Shown here piece after piece: positions 25,501 through 34,254 of a stretch of DNA of 64,000 nucleotides (position 1 is its first letter; every line of letters starts with the position of its first letter). The translations under genes and the position numbers were made by a program. The notes beneath the pieces were generated by a model. The model ran no database searches. It was not told where the DNA came from and was given only the letters and a program-made list of their open reading frames with translations. Origin of the DNA: Alviniconcha marisindica (Eukaryota > Mollusca > Gastropoda > Provannidae). The DNA lies in assembly GCA_018857735.1 (NCBI GenBank), contig JABMCL010000131.1, forward strand, positions 95,001-159,000. The letters run 5' to 3'.

Positions 25501-26569
25501 CTGGCATGGCTGGTGCCACAAGAAACTGCTGCCATCAGTGCGTTCTGTGTACACCATACAACCATGCACCATGTCACTTCATGCAAAGCCACATACATAA
25601 GGTGTATGCATGTTTAGCTGTAACCTGCCACCTGCGCTTTTGGCAAAATGACCAGGGTCTTTTACGTGCTACTGCGGTAACACGGGGGTGGAATGGATAC
25701 CGAAATGAGTCTGCACAGAAAGTTGACCCTGGAGAAGAAAATTCTCCCGCCTCTCCAGCAGGGATTCAAACCCGCAACCTTTCGATCATGTGTCCGGCAC
25801 TCTAACCACTGAGCTATCCCCGCTCCCCATGGAGCGGGGATATGGAGGCCGCACATTGTCACAGGCCCTTTGTACCTGTTTCATTTTTGTTGTTGTTACC
25901 TCCTCATCGAGTCTGTGAGGGTGAATGTGTGTTCTCGCTTTGCTTCAGGGGCTACCTGGGTCCAGGGGGGCTAGATGAACACGCCCAGCATGTCAACTGC
26001 ACAGGTGGGGCAGCAGGCTACATCGACAGACAGGTGTTTGGAGACAGTCACATATATCAGAACCCTACCTGTAAGGTGAGCCCAGTGACGGAGATGCTTT
26101 GGTTGTGGCTTGGGTGTGCTGGTAGACGTCAAGACAGCTACTGAGATAAACAAACTAATACACATGCATTGGTGAAAGGACATATGACATTACTTCCTCA
26201 CTCCCACCATCTCCCAAGCACACCCACAGAATTCCTGTAAGATTGATGGAAATAGATTTTTAAAAAGAAGTGACCACAACAAGGCTTCTCTTCTTTCTTG
26301 TGACAGGAAATCTACAAGACAGTTGTGCCTTATGACCCTGAGGGTCTGCTGGGAACGCTCAACTCTGTCTTCTTGTGTTTTCTAGGCTTGCAGGTTAGAC
26401 CGTTTGTGCATGTATGCATTCCTGTGTGGGTGAGAGAAAGAGAGTGTGTGCGTGTGTGTGTGTGTTGGTGGGTGGGTGGGTGGGTGGTAGGGTGTGCACA
26501 TGTTTGGGTGTCATTAAGAGAGATTGTGTGTGAACATGTGGGTGTGCACATGTATTGATGTGGTTGAGA

Positions 26570-26600
<31 letters not shown>

Positions 26601-26608
26601 GTTGAGAG

Positions 26609-26646
<38 letters not shown>

Positions 26647-26734
26647 TGTACATGTGTGGGTGTTGTTGAGAGAGAGAGTGTGTTTATGTGTGTGTGTGCA
26701 TGTGTATACATGTGTGTGTGTGGTTGAGAGAGAG

Positions 26735-26773
<39 letters not shown>

Positions 26774-27131
26774 GCATGTGTATACGTGGGTGGGTGTGGT
26801 TGAGAGAGAGAGGGAGAGAGTGTGTGTGCTCTTTTTGTTGTTGTGGTGGTAATTGCAGGTGGATTTGTTTTAAAGTTTGTGGTAAGAAGTATTGTCATCT
26901 GCTTTTTTCAGGCTGGAAAAATATTATTTATCCACAAAGATTGGGTACAGCGATGTGTTCGCTTCGTCATCTGGGGACTCGTTCTGGTAGGTTCTGTGAA
27001 ATGTGATGTTTTATTTCATGAAGCCTCTTTGTGTGAAATGTTATTGTCTAACTTTTTTTCTTTAAAAAATAAATTCATGTGACTGTTTCTTGTCACTGTA
27101 TTGGCTCTTTCTATATGAGTGCGTGTGTTCA

Positions 27132-27170
<39 letters not shown>

Positions 27171-30100
27171 GTCTCCCCCATCTCCCACCCCGTCCTTCAT
27201 GGGACCTAAAATGACCCTGTGTGGTTGATGGGGCATTAAAATTCAATTACTAACTCTTTTTCTCCACTGACTTGTTTGTTCTGTCTGTTCTAAACAGATC
27301 AAAAGTTGAAGATAAATCATATATAATTGCAACTGCATATGCATTTTGCCAAGTTGCCATTTACCAAATTACATGCTGTTTTATATTTACACCATGTGTA
27401 CAATATGCCTGCTCCCACCATGGGCAGGTTCAGTCCTGGCTTAATGAACATAGTTTACTAGCTGGATTGGGAACCTAGACTACCTGACTACCTGCTGATT
27501 TTAGATCTGATGACTGGTACTAATAAACAGACTCAGACACATAAACAGTCTAATTTGCTAAAGCATCTTTTGTCTATTCAGTCAGTATACAGATTTGTAC
27601 TTGTGTTGCTGTTTTTTGTGTTGTTGTTTTGTTTTGTTTGTGTGTGTGTGTGTTTTGGGTTTGTTTTTCTTGTTTTTCTTTTTCTTTATCTTAATTGTGC
27701 TTTCACCCCCAGAACCAATCTCAGAATACACCTGAAGCTGTTTTTGTTGTTTCCAGGGTCTGCTAGCAGGGGTTCTGTGCAAGTTTTCCAAAGATGATGG
27801 CTGGATTCCGGTCAACAAAAATTTGTGGTAATTGTTTTCATTGAACTTGGTGGTGGGGATGGTGTGTTGTGTTGTCTTTTTCCCCCTCTGTGTGTTGAAT
27901 GGGGGTGGGGTGGGGATGAGGTGTGAGTAATCTTTCTTTCTTCATCGTCTTTCTTTCTCTGTGTTTTGAATAAGGGGCTGGGGAAGTCATCTTTCTTTCT
28001 TGTCTTTTTTTCTCTCTCTGTGTTGAATGGCGTGGGGAAGGGGGGGGGGGGGAGGAGTATCGTGTTAAGTTAAGATCCTTTTTCCTATTTCCTATGTGGG
28101 GCAGGTTCGGTCCTGGCTTAACCATGGCTCAGTACTGCAGATAGTGTACTAGCTGGATTGGGAAACCAGACTACCTGACTACCTGCTGATTTTAGATCTG
28201 ATGACAGACGTCATGAACATTTCATCTCAGGTCTCTGTTACCTGTAGACTGACATGAACGTTTCAAGTCTGTTACCTGTAGATCTGATGGCCAACATGAA
28301 CACTTCAGGTCCCTGTTACCTGTAGATCTGATGGCTGACATGAACACTTCAGGTCCCTGTTACCTGAACATTTCAGGTCTCAGTTACCTGTAGATCTGAT
28401 GACAGATGTCATGAACATTTCAGGTCTCTGTTACCTGTAGATCTGATGGTTGACATGAACATTTCAGGTCTCTGTTACCTGTAGATCTGATGACAGATGT
28501 CATGAACACTTCAGGTCTCTGTTACCTGTGGATCTGATGGCTGACATGAACAGTTCAGGTCTCTGTTACCTGTAGATCTGATGGCTGACACGAACATTTC
28601 AGGTCTCTGTCCTTTGTGCTGGCCCTGTCAGCAATGGCATTCATTCTGCTGACTGTCTGCTACCTGCTGATTGATGTCTATAAGGTTTGGAGCGGCGCCC
28701 CATTCTACTACCCAGGTAGGTTTGACTTTAGTGACCGTGTGCTTTGTGCTAGTCCTGTGTGGGTATACTTGCACATATGCCATCCTGTGTGTCCTCTGTA
28801 CTTTCATGGTCTTGGGTTGTTTAATTCATCCTTTATGCTTCAGTTGTGAAACCCACTTTGACCCTTTCAGTGCCCTTGAGAGGAAGTCCATCCGTGCTTG
28901 CCTCTGCAAGGTTCTGAGTGGAAAATAAATATGTAAAAAAAATAAAAAATTTAAAGGTCTTGCTCGTCTCACAAGCAAACAAATCACTTAGTGTTGTATT
29001 TTTTTCAGCAGTTGAATGCAATTATCATTCAAGTGGTACCATAATCAGAAAGGATTGTGTGTGTGTGTGTGCGTGCATGCATGCGTGCGTGCCTGCGTGT
29101 GTGTTTAGTAAGAGAAGTATCTGCTTAAAGTAAAAGTCCAAGGTTTTTAAATATGCAAAATGACCATCGAAATGATTGACAAATGAGTCACTAGTTTCAG
29201 ATTTAATGAAATAAAAAAAATATTAAAAAAATTAATTGGGTTTTTAAACAATTTTATTTTCTGTAGGTTGGCCGAGACTACAGTCTCGGATTCTCCATCA
29301 GTCATGTGACTTTCCCGGAAGTGACGTCAGTCTGTGGAGTCAGTGCAGTTGCCATCTTAGTTTCTTCAGTAAACTGTGTATGCATGTGGTCGACAAAAAA
29401 GTTAAATATGCCGGCCTACTGTGTTGCCGCTAATTGTAACAATTCGCAGACGACCCCAGGTATAACAGTGCACGAGCTCCCGCACAATCGACCCGCAGTA
29501 AGGTGAAAGTGGATTAAATTTATACAATTCAAACAAGCTGACTTTCTTGCTACGCTGCATCACACCCATTTGCGACGCTTTCAGTACGACAGAAAATGCC
29601 TTTTTTCGTGCATTTATAACCCTCAGATTACATTTTCACCTACATCATCGTTCTCAGCGAGTTTTAACGGAAATCGTGTCAAAAATCACCCCTAACCTTA
29701 GACTTGTTCTTTAAGGGACTGAAATCATTCATATTGGTGTATGGTTTGAAGCTTTTTGCCATTGCGAGAATCACTCTCATGTATGGACACAGACGCATAT
29801 GCACACACATACATTATCCAAACACATGAAAGGTTAAAATTATTACGACAAAACACAACATGGGAATTTTCAGGGTAATCCCCCTTTTCAAGCTTCAAAA
29901 CAACACTTAAACAACAGTTAAATGGTGAAAAATGAGATGTTGGATACTTACTTGCTTTTGGTTATGTTGGGCATATGTTATGTTGCTCCCAGCAAGCTCC
30001 ATGTGCTGTTATTGCAGCGTTGCTCCCAGCAAGCTCCAGGTGCTGTTATTGCAGCGTTGCACCCAGCAAGCTCCAGGTGCTGTTATTGCAGCGTTAGCTC

Positions 30101-30993
30101 CAGGTGCTGTTATTACAGCGTTGCTCCCAGCAAGCTCCAGGTGCTGTTGTAGCAGCATTGCTCCCAGCAAGCTCCAGGTGCTGTTGTTGCAGAGTTGCTC
30201 CCAGTGAGCTCCAGGTGCTGTTGTTGCAGCGTTGCTCCCAGCAAGCTCCAGGTGCTGTTATTGCAGCGTTGCTCCCAGCGAGCTCCAGGTACTGTTGTTG
30301 CAACGTTGCTCCCAGCAAGCTCCAGGTGCTGTTATTGCAGATTTGCTCCCAGCGAGCTCCAGGTACTGTTGTTGCAACGTTGCTCCCAGCAAGCTCCAGG
30401 TGCTGTTATTGCAGCGTTGCTCCCAGCGAGCTCCAGGTGCTGTTATTGTAACGTTGCTCCCAGCAAGCTCCAGGTGCTGTTATTGCAGCGTTGCTCCCAG
30501 CAAGCTCCAGGTGCTGTTATTGCAGCGTTGCTCTCAGCGAGCTCCAGGTGCTGTTATTGCAGCATTGCTCCCAGCGAGCTCCAGGTGCTGTTATTGCAGC
30601 GTTGCTCCCAGCAAGCTCCAGGTGCTGTTATTGCAGCGTTGCTCCCAGCGAGCTCCAGGTGCTGTTATTGCAGCATTGCTCCCAGCGAGCTCCAGGTGCT
30701 GTTATTGCAGCATTGCTCCCAGCGAGCTCCAGGTACTGTGATTGCAGCGTTGCTCCCAGCAAGCTCCAGATTGAAGCAGCCCTGCCATATCGTTCATATT
30801 CTCTTCGTCTCTTTCAGGCATGAATCCCATTGCGCTGTACGTGGGCCATGAGCTGCTGGCCGGGCGTTTCCCCATTGGCTTTGAGGTTTCCCGCACGCAT
30901 GCCGCTCAGCTGGCCATGAACCTGTGGGGCGTGACGTTCTGGGTGCTGGTGGCCACTTACCTCCATCACAAAGGGATCTTCATCACCGTCTGA
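4897..30993 (+). CDS. HGSNAT: Heparan-alpha-glucosaminide N-acetyltransferase, complete
   Basis: This multi-pass lysosomal membrane enzyme moves acetyl groups from cytosolic acetyl-CoA to terminal glucosamine of heparan sulfate. Exons: 4897-4948, 9682-9863, 11539-11657, 13243-13376, 14104-14173, 15828-15882, 16806-16921, 17671-17778 (8a) or 19259-19366 (8b), 21128-21279, 22827-22939, 24791-24912, 25949-26075, 26307-26393, 26912-26986, 27757-27827, 28603-28715, 30818-30993. All join in phase to 623 residues, close to the ~635 of the human short form. The N-terminus has a signal-like segment (Met8 onward), then a Cys-containing luminal domain with N-glycosylation sequons. The first membrane helix is at about residues 163-183. 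The DUF1624/YeiB-like core includes LRSLDTFRG, the K-H-S-K-W-N segment with the conserved His (264 in 8a), [54 protein letters not shown], and PFYYPGMN. The exon 3 donor at 11657 was chosen because it keeps a conserved C-R and matches CAG|gt better than 11642. Confidence 0.95.
5640..5805 (+). repeat. Dispersed repeat with GGGAGTTAATTAGCGCT core
   Basis: The core AAGGGAGTTAATTAGCGCT and the downstream GAGTTGCCTAC, ATCACCTGGCATGCA and AAATGCAAGGTACATAA blocks recur at 62222-62345. The core alone recurs inverted at 20806-20840. No protein frame was seen. Confidence 0.65.
6484..6515 (+). repeat. Solo end related to the 42400-45009 element
   Basis: TGAGCCTGTGCTAAAAGGT followed by GCTCCC matches the left end of the 2.6-kb TIR segment over about 27 bases with two or three changes. 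No inverted partner was found nearby. Confidence 0.4.
9207..9260. repeat. (TG)n microsatellite
   Basis: About 27 TG units, 420 bp before HGSNAT exon 2. Confidence 0.95.
10316..10890. repeat. ~75-bp minisatellite in HGSNAT intron 2
   Basis: About eight diverged copies of a unit with CACTTTTAAGACCACTTTTT, CCTTCATATTTTCATGTCAG and TGAAACCCTCCTTGCCA. Related motifs begin as early as 10195. Confidence 0.85.
10985..11045 (+). mobile_element. Possible tRNA-like SINE head
   Basis: GTGGATCAGTGGCTCTGA resembles a box A region and GTTTGATTT a decayed box B about 45 bp later. Weak evidence. Confidence 0.3.
11313..11427. repeat. 29-bp minisatellite x4
   Basis: Unit containing GTACAGTGAAAATGTTGAAA and AGAATGTGGC, repeated about four times, followed by a C-rich tract at 11440-11495 just before exon 3. 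Confidence 0.9.
11675..12548. repeat. 48-bp minisatellite starting next to the exon 3 donor
   Basis: About 18 copies of a 48-bp unit (ATGATCAGTTTGTTTGC..., TTTCTGTACTTGTGTGTTT) with shortened variants. It begins about 20 bp after the exon 3 donor at 11657. Open frames on both strands here are repeat artefacts. Confidence 0.92.
13830..14085 (+). mobile_element. LINE 3' end (reverse transcriptase C-terminus and tail)
   Basis: From 13850 the plus frame reads [22 protein letters not shown] then a stop at 13925. This is the typical W-N-x-L-...-S-L-x-x-F-K end of non-LTR reverse transcriptase ORFs. A non-coding tail up to about 14080 follows. It lies in HGSNAT intron 4, just before exon 5. Confidence 0.6.
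15172..15459 (-). CDS. Stand-alone THAP zinc-finger ORF inside a TTAA-flanked element
   Basis: The 95-residue reading frame starts [12 protein letters not shown] and holds a full C2CH THAP module: Cys5-x4-Cys10, the conserved Trp after RRK, and CREH (Cys-x2-His) near residue 60, with an ELP motif between. THAP domains bind DNA in host regulators and in P, Kolobok and ISL2EU-type transposases. No catalytic transposase domain follows, and the frame stops about 35 residues past the finger. It lies antisense in HGSNAT intron 5, within the 14901-15741 element. It may be a domesticated or repressor-like fragment, or simply a relic. The start at MPAYC was chosen because THAP domains begin at or near the N-terminus. 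Confidence 0.6.
   Translation of the reverse strand: MPAYCVAANCNNSQTTPGITMHELPRNRPAVRRKWIKFIQFKRADFLAAPHHTHLCREHFSECDFANPMEYRMGFASKLTRCSSTLSKSCLTGSN
15557..15566. promoter_or_regulatory. Perfect CLEAR-type palindrome inside THAP element copy A
   Basis: GTCACGTGAC lies about 100 bp upstream (minus orientation) of the THAP ORF. The equivalent site in copy B is GTCATGTGAC. Another AATCACGTGACC is at the other side of the same element (about 15055). These are MiT/TFE and general bHLH-zip motifs; use is unproven. Confidence 0.45.
16100..16350. repeat. TG-rich imperfect microsatellite after exon 6
   Basis: Alternating TGTG with CATGCATG interruptions and G runs. It produces Cys/Val-rich artefact frames. 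Confidence 0.85.
16550..16765 (+). repeat. Two SINE/LINE-like 3' tails
   Basis: GTAAAGTGCATTGAGCCCAG...ATAGCACTTGAG...TTATTATTAGTA and a second ...CAGCACTATAGAAATTACCATTATTATT resemble the AGCGCTATA plus ATT-repeat tails of this genome's retroelements. Confidence 0.45.
17050..17313. repeat. ~125-bp tandem duplication downstream of exon 7
   Basis: Two copies of a block beginning ACACAACCTTTTCA and including GTTTTAGTGGAGAAAGGCTAAC and AGTGACAAACAAAACTGTGTT. Confidence 0.85.
17671..17778 (+). CDS. HGSNAT: HGSNAT alternative exon 8a (catalytic His segment, version a)
   Basis: 108 nt, acceptor ...atatag, donor TG|gtgagt, phase 2 in and 2 out. It encodes [35 protein letters not shown], the second conserved segment of the acetyltransferase core. 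It contains the His that is acetylated in the human enzyme (reported as His269). A homologous exon of identical length and phase follows 1.48 kb downstream at 19259-19366. The two share the [19 protein letters not shown] core but differ at about a dozen positions. Confidence 0.93.
17938..18112. repeat. ~60-bp minisatellite x3
   Basis: Three copies of a block with CTGCAAAGGTGCATGTACTT and GCCACGAAAAA, between alternative exons 8a and 8b. Confidence 0.85.
18337..18375. repeat. Poly(C) run of 39
   Basis: Homopolymer C run between exons 8a and 8b. Its length may be an assembly estimate. Confidence 0.9.
18500..18562. repeat. (TG)n microsatellite between exons 8a and 8b
   Basis: About 31 TG units. 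Confidence 0.95.
18677..18800. repeat. 65-bp duplication x2
   Basis: GTTATTGTCGGAACAAGCAAG...AGCACCCTCTCACCTGC...TACTGAGTTCAAGGA occurs twice in tandem. Confidence 0.85.
18936..19028. repeat. (TG)n microsatellite before exon 8b
   Basis: Nearly pure TG alternation about 230 bp upstream of exon 8b. Confidence 0.93.
19259..19366 (+). CDS. HGSNAT: HGSNAT alternative exon 8b (catalytic His segment, version b)
   Basis: 108 nt, acceptor ...acgtag, donor TTG|gtacgt, same phase as 8a. It encodes [35 protein letters not shown]. The catalytic His is kept, but the residue before it is Ala instead of Lys, and NYGGG replaces NYHGG. Its first base A after the TG end of 8a would make TGA, so the two exons cannot both be included in a full-length message. 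Differences from 8a are substitutions with no stop or frameshift, which argues against a dead exon. Confidence 0.9.
20803..20842 (-). repeat. Inverted fragment of the GTTAATTAGCGCT repeat
   Basis: GAGCGCTAATTAACTCCCTTAT is the reverse complement of the core seen at 5670 and 62235. Confidence 0.6.
20862..21085. repeat. ~42-bp minisatellite x5 before exon 9
   Basis: Unit with AAACTATGATAAGGCCATGG and ATAACTGATGAAAAGGCAGT, ending about 40 bp before the exon 9 acceptor at 21127. Confidence 0.9.
21272..22230. repeat. Minisatellite that begins on the exon 9 donor
   Basis: About 18 copies of a 47-60 bp unit with GGTTATATCATGGCAGGACA, GTGGTAATGGTGGTG and GCTGTTACTGTT. The exon 9 end GATGATG|gtattggtcatgcc aligns with the unit's GATGATCGTAATGGTGATGCC, so the 5' splice site is itself a diverged first unit. 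Confidence 0.88.
22267..22331. repeat. Dispersed CCGTCCCTAATAAGCC repeat, first copy
   Basis: CCCGTCCCTAATAAGCCTTA and CGGTTTCTGTGGACGTTAAG occur here, at 22436-22492 and 54617-54685. A diverged form is at 23918-23970, joined to CTGTGTGAAAGTCAAGGTGG, which also occurs near 2115. Probably the 3' part of a retroelement. Confidence 0.65.
22436..22492. repeat. Dispersed CCGTCCCTAATAAGCC repeat, second copy
   Basis: Direct repeat of 22267-22331 with the same following TTTACTTAATATATATA. Confidence 0.65.
22501..22722. repeat. CAGA/GGCA tetranucleotide array
   Basis: Repeated GACAGACAGACAAACAGA, GGCAGGCAGGCAGACATTGG and GTAGACAGACAG modules, closely related to the array at 23983-24245. Confidence 0.88.
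23877..24245. repeat. Retroelement tail plus second CAGA/GGCA array
   Basis: 23877-23970 matches the GGTGGCCGTCCTGGGCTCCC/GTCTCTGTGGACG tails. It is followed by about four copies of a ~55-bp CAGA/GGCA unit. Confidence 0.8.
25010..25145. repeat. ~65-bp repeat downstream of exon 11
   Basis: About three copies of AGTGGCRYRGGAAGAATGAAAC-type sequence with GGGCCTGCTCAGCCCC and AAATTCTGATTAT, the first overlapping 24945-25010 just after the exon 11 donor. Confidence 0.75.
25370..25835 (-). mobile_element. tRNA-derived SINE, near full length
   Basis: Read on the minus strand it starts GGAGCGGGGATAGCTCAGTG (box A region, 25830 downward) with GGGTTTGAATCCC (box B) about 55 bp later. A ~400-bp body and a tail AGCGCTATATAAAAGCAATC, AATAATAATA follow. 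It lies in HGSNAT intron 11. Confidence 0.82.
26440..26830. repeat. Compound (TG)n/(GA)n microsatellite after exon 13
   Basis: Alternating TGTG blocks with GTTGAGAGAGAG modules fill most of the short intron before exon 14. Confidence 0.92.
27412..27505. repeat. ~100-bp segment duplicated at 28100-28203
   Basis: Both copies contain GGGCAGGTTC, GTCCTGGCTTAA, ACTAGCTGGATTGGGAA and GACTACCTGACTACCTGCTG then TTTTAGATCTGATGA. The second copy leads directly into the 28205-28602 array. Confidence 0.8.
28205..28602. repeat. ~44-bp array of decoy 3' splice sites abutting exon 16
   Basis: Units of CATTTCAGGTCTCTGTTACC, TGTAGATCTGATGG and CTGACATGAA, about eight to nine copies with longer variants. The last unit supplies the real exon 16 acceptor (TTTCAG|GTCTCTGT). 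The spacing of the final AGs (28514, 28558, 28602) is 44 bp, so use of a decoy would shift the frame. Confidence 0.88.
29125..29714 (+). mobile_element. TTAA-flanked THAP element, copy B (internally deleted)
   Basis: It has the same ends as copy A: TTAA at 29125-29128 and 29711-29714, then AGTAAAAGTCCAAGG and its inverted partner. It is 590 bp, about 250 bp shorter. The THAP frame starts at 29408 with [10 protein letters not shown] but is broken just after PAVR by a lost base. The segment with the Cys-x2-His pair and everything to near the right end is deleted, with the join in a CG/CGACGC context. It lies in HGSNAT intron 16. Confidence 0.78.
29408..29585 (+). pseudogene. Broken THAP domain in element copy B
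   Basis: [12 protein letters not shown] and the following ELP motif match copy A. A frameshift then gives an in-frame TGA after PAVR. In the shifted frame KWIKFIQFK and HHTHLR can still be followed before the deletion. The second zinc-ligand pair is absent. Confidence 0.7.
29975..30775. repeat. 37-bp minisatellite before exon 17
   Basis: About 21 copies of a unit with GTTGCTCCCAGCAAGCTCCA and GGTGCTGTTATTGCAGC, ending about 40 bp before the exon 17 acceptor. Ser/Cys-rich frames in it are artefacts of the 3 x 37 periodicity. Confidence 0.93.
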
Positions 30994-31617
30994 TGCTGCT
31001 CTGCTGCCCCTTCTCCCTCCCTTCATCCCCAAGCTTCACGGGGCCCGCTCAAGGAAAGCAGTCTCTTCAGAGTCTGTTCTAAGTGCAAAAAGAATCAGCT
31101 GCAAAAACGTTTTGAATCTTTTGGAAAATTGGATATAATATATGCCCTTGCAGGTTTGGGGTTTGTTTTGTCGCTATTTTTTGGCAGGGTTTGTTGTTTG
31201 TTTGTTGTGGGGTTGGTCTATTTCTCTGAAGGTATCCATTGTCAAGTTATGCAGTGGGACCTCCAGAAAAAGGACCCATTGTTCTTGGCCGCACAGCCAA
31301 GAGTGGATCGGAAGGAAATGCTTCCTTTCTGCAGTGGCACAGCTGATGAGAGATATATTTACAAACCTTTAAGGTTAACTTGATGCTTTGACATGTCATT
31401 GCAGGAGAACATTGTTCTATCATTACGGTGCTCAGGTACGGGAGCACAATGAAGCACCTCTGCTGACAGTTGCTGCGATGTTCTTCTTGAGGCTACTGTT
31501 AGAGTGCTTGCTTGACGGGGGAAGTTTATAAATGGTGCATCCAGTTAGCATCAGTAGCCTCTGTCAAACATGGCAAGGGAAGTCAAAAAGTGGGAAGCAG
31601 CATTTTTTTCTTCTCCT

Positions 31618-31745
31618 CCAGTCAGACCCTGCCCTCAGACAGGTGTTGAGTTTGTGCAGGCTGACAAAGGGGCTGTAATCTCCTCCAGTCAGACCCTGCC
31701 CTTTGTCCTGACATGTGTGTTGAGTTTGTGCAGACTGACAAAGGG
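31618..31745. repeat. ~65-bp duplication x2
   Basis: CCAGTCAGACCCTGCCCT, TGTTGAGTTTGTGCAG and CTGACAAAGGGGCTGT occur twice in tandem. Confidence 0.8.
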
Positions 31746-31879
31746 GCTGTGAATGGATGATTGACTTGAAGGTGACCATACATAGGTGCTAATTCACCCC
31801 TCAGCCCAGCCCATCCGTCTTTTGAACCACTTTTTGTTCTGCCTTGTGGAACAGTCTGTCACTACTGGTACACACTGGA

Positions 31880-31975
31880 GTGGGATGGCTCACTTGGTAG
31901 AACATGGGACCAGAGAGCCAGGTGCAGAACTGACATGGGTTAAAAGTTAAATTCCCTGGTGCGGCAAGGGATTCC
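31880..31975 (+). mobile_element. Degenerate tRNA-like SINE head
   Basis: GGGATGGCTCACTTGGTAGA resembles a tRNA box A region and a GGGTTAAAAG-like box B follows. Ends in a poly(C) run. Confidence 0.4.
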
Positions 31976-33031
31976 TTCCCCCCCCCCCCCCCCCTCCACC
32001 CCCCACCCCCCTCCAAGTCAACTCTCAATGCAGACTCTCACAGACTTTGCACAGCCCCTGTGTGCAGTCACATGCATCAGCATCTGTGCCCATTTGAAAA
32101 TCCCAAATGCCATACCATTGTTTGGACACGCAAAAATACTGCACACATAGGAATGGGTAGTGCTGCTCTTGCGGCTTCTGTTGCCTTACCCAAGTAAGTT
32201 TACCCAAATTTTCAACAAGGGATAATGAAGTACCAGTACTCTTTTTTTTTAAATGTTTTTTTCATTGACAGATATTTGTTGATCACTTTTGTGTGGACTT
32301 GCTGGGCTTGAGCCGTCTGTGCAAACGGAAAAATGTATTTGCTTATTGCATTAATCAAGGTTGAGCTTGTACAGACTACGTGAGAACTAACTTTGAATCA
32401 GACTGACCGTTCTTGTTCTAGTATTAATCGAACATGGCATTGCTTTGCAAAACTGGCCACATTTGTTTCAGTGTTTTCTGGCTTTTGTTTGCTTGCTTGT
32501 GTGTTAGTGCATTTGTGTGTGTGTGTGTGTGTGTATGAGAGAGGGAGAGAATGTGTGTGTGAGGGAGAGTGTGTGTGTGTGTTTGCATGAGAGAGATAGT
32601 GTGTGCATGATGGCGTATGCTTGCTCCAGTGCTCTGTATTTAGTGTACACATGCACCAATGTGTTGTTTGCAGAGATCCGCAGCAATAGAACAATGGCAG
32701 TATTTGTGTGTGATTCATGTCCAAGTTGATTCTGGCCTCTGACTGTCTGTGATGTGACAGGCAGTTGTGGAGTTTTCTGTGTTGCTTCATGCTTAGACAT
32801 ATATAATCTATATGATTATATAAGTGATATACAATCTGTGTAGCAGCAGTTTTGTTTCTGTTTTAATGCACAATTCGTTTTGTTAGTGGGTTATGGGATC
32901 TTGTTTTGGTTGCTTCTTCTTCTTGTTCTGTTTCAGAAGTTGGGGGGAGGGGGGAGGAAGAGATTTAGACCTTTCCGGAAGAAAACCTAGCTAGCACCAG
33001 GCACTGGTGCCCAGTGTTTACATAAACTGTG

Positions 33032-33160
33032 CTTGTGGTGGCTTGACCAAGCAGTTAAGATGCAGGACTCAAGATCAAGAGGTTACTGGTTTGAATCCTG
33101 TTTACGGTGGGTTCAGTCAGTGTTGTCCTAACACTATCTGGTGGGAAATATTCTTCTCCC
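33032..33160 (+). mobile_element. tRNA-derived SINE head
   Basis: GTGGCTTGACCAAGCAGTTA then GATGCAGGACT (box A region) and GGTTTGAATCC (box B) about 50 bp later. The short body ends near a T-rich tract. Confidence 0.6.
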
Positions 33161-34254
33161 TTTTGTTGTTGATAGTTTTTTGTTTTGTTTTTAAATTGTT
33201 TTTTTCTTCCTGAGGGAAAAAAGCAGATAGTTACATTATCATCTGGGCCATCAGTTTTGGAGTGCATGTTGCCTCCCCACACACACATTACTTGGGCTAA
33301 CATGTAGATAGAAATTGTTGGCTTTTGCAAATTGTCCGAAAGAGTAAAGGGTGTTTTTTTTCTTTCCCTTTGGTGCAAATGTTTTATTGCATTTCGTCCA
33401 TCCACATGCTTGTTACCATTGCTCTTGCTCTAGGAGTGAAACACATTGCAGAAGTTCAGGCAGTGTTTAAACAGAAGTTCAGCCACGTTAATATTTTTTC
33501 ATTGATTTTGTGTGAAATGACAGGGTATAGGGTAAGGATAAATTGGTTGTGAGTTGAGTTAAAAAGGTATAGATATATTTGTTGTGAGTTGGAAGCATAT
33601 AGATACATTTTTTACGAGTTAAAAAGGTATAGACAAGTTTGACTGTTTGTTGTGAGTTAAAAGGCAGCTCAGCTGTGGCAGTGCTGAAATGTTTTGTCCA
33701 GACTGAATCAAAAGCATTATATTCTGTGTGATCAAAAGCATTATGATCCCACATAAACCCCCCGTTTAATGTTTATTTCATTATTGTTTTGCTTTGTTTT
33801 GTTATTTAGTCATCAGTTCTTGACTAAATATGATGCACCATCATTTATGTCAGGGTCATTTTCAAATGGATCTTGGCTTTTTTAATTCCTGCTGCTGCCA
33901 GCTTAGCTTTTCGCAATCACTAAAACAGTAAATTGTTAGTGTGATTAAGCTACTCATGATTCATCATTATCACTGGTGTTGATTTTGAGCTTTTTTGTTC
34001 ATTTTATATTGGACTTTTAGTGCTCAGTGTGTACTCCATCATTCTTAAAAGTTTTGGGGTTTACTCACGCTGAAGACTCGTGTCAATGTTAAAGTGTACA
34101 TCGCGACAACAGGAATCAGGTGTTTTCTGGTCTTTTCACGGAGGTGGGTTTGGGTTTTTTTACACAATAAATTATGTTTGTAATCTACCTGCTGCCATTG
34201 GAGTTTTGTATATGCCAGATCTGGCTTCCCGCATCTGATTCAGTTCCGTTCTTC

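Noticed and set aside
25740..25835. Possible functional tRNA gene (box A and box B present)
   Set aside because: The tRNA-like part is fused to a 400-bp body and tail shared with other copies, has no clean acceptor-stem pairing, and is best read as a SINE head.
29922..30851. Ser/Cys-rich frames up to 218 codons
   Set aside because: Artefacts of the 37-bp minisatellite, although the last one runs into HGSNAT exon 17 in a wrong frame.
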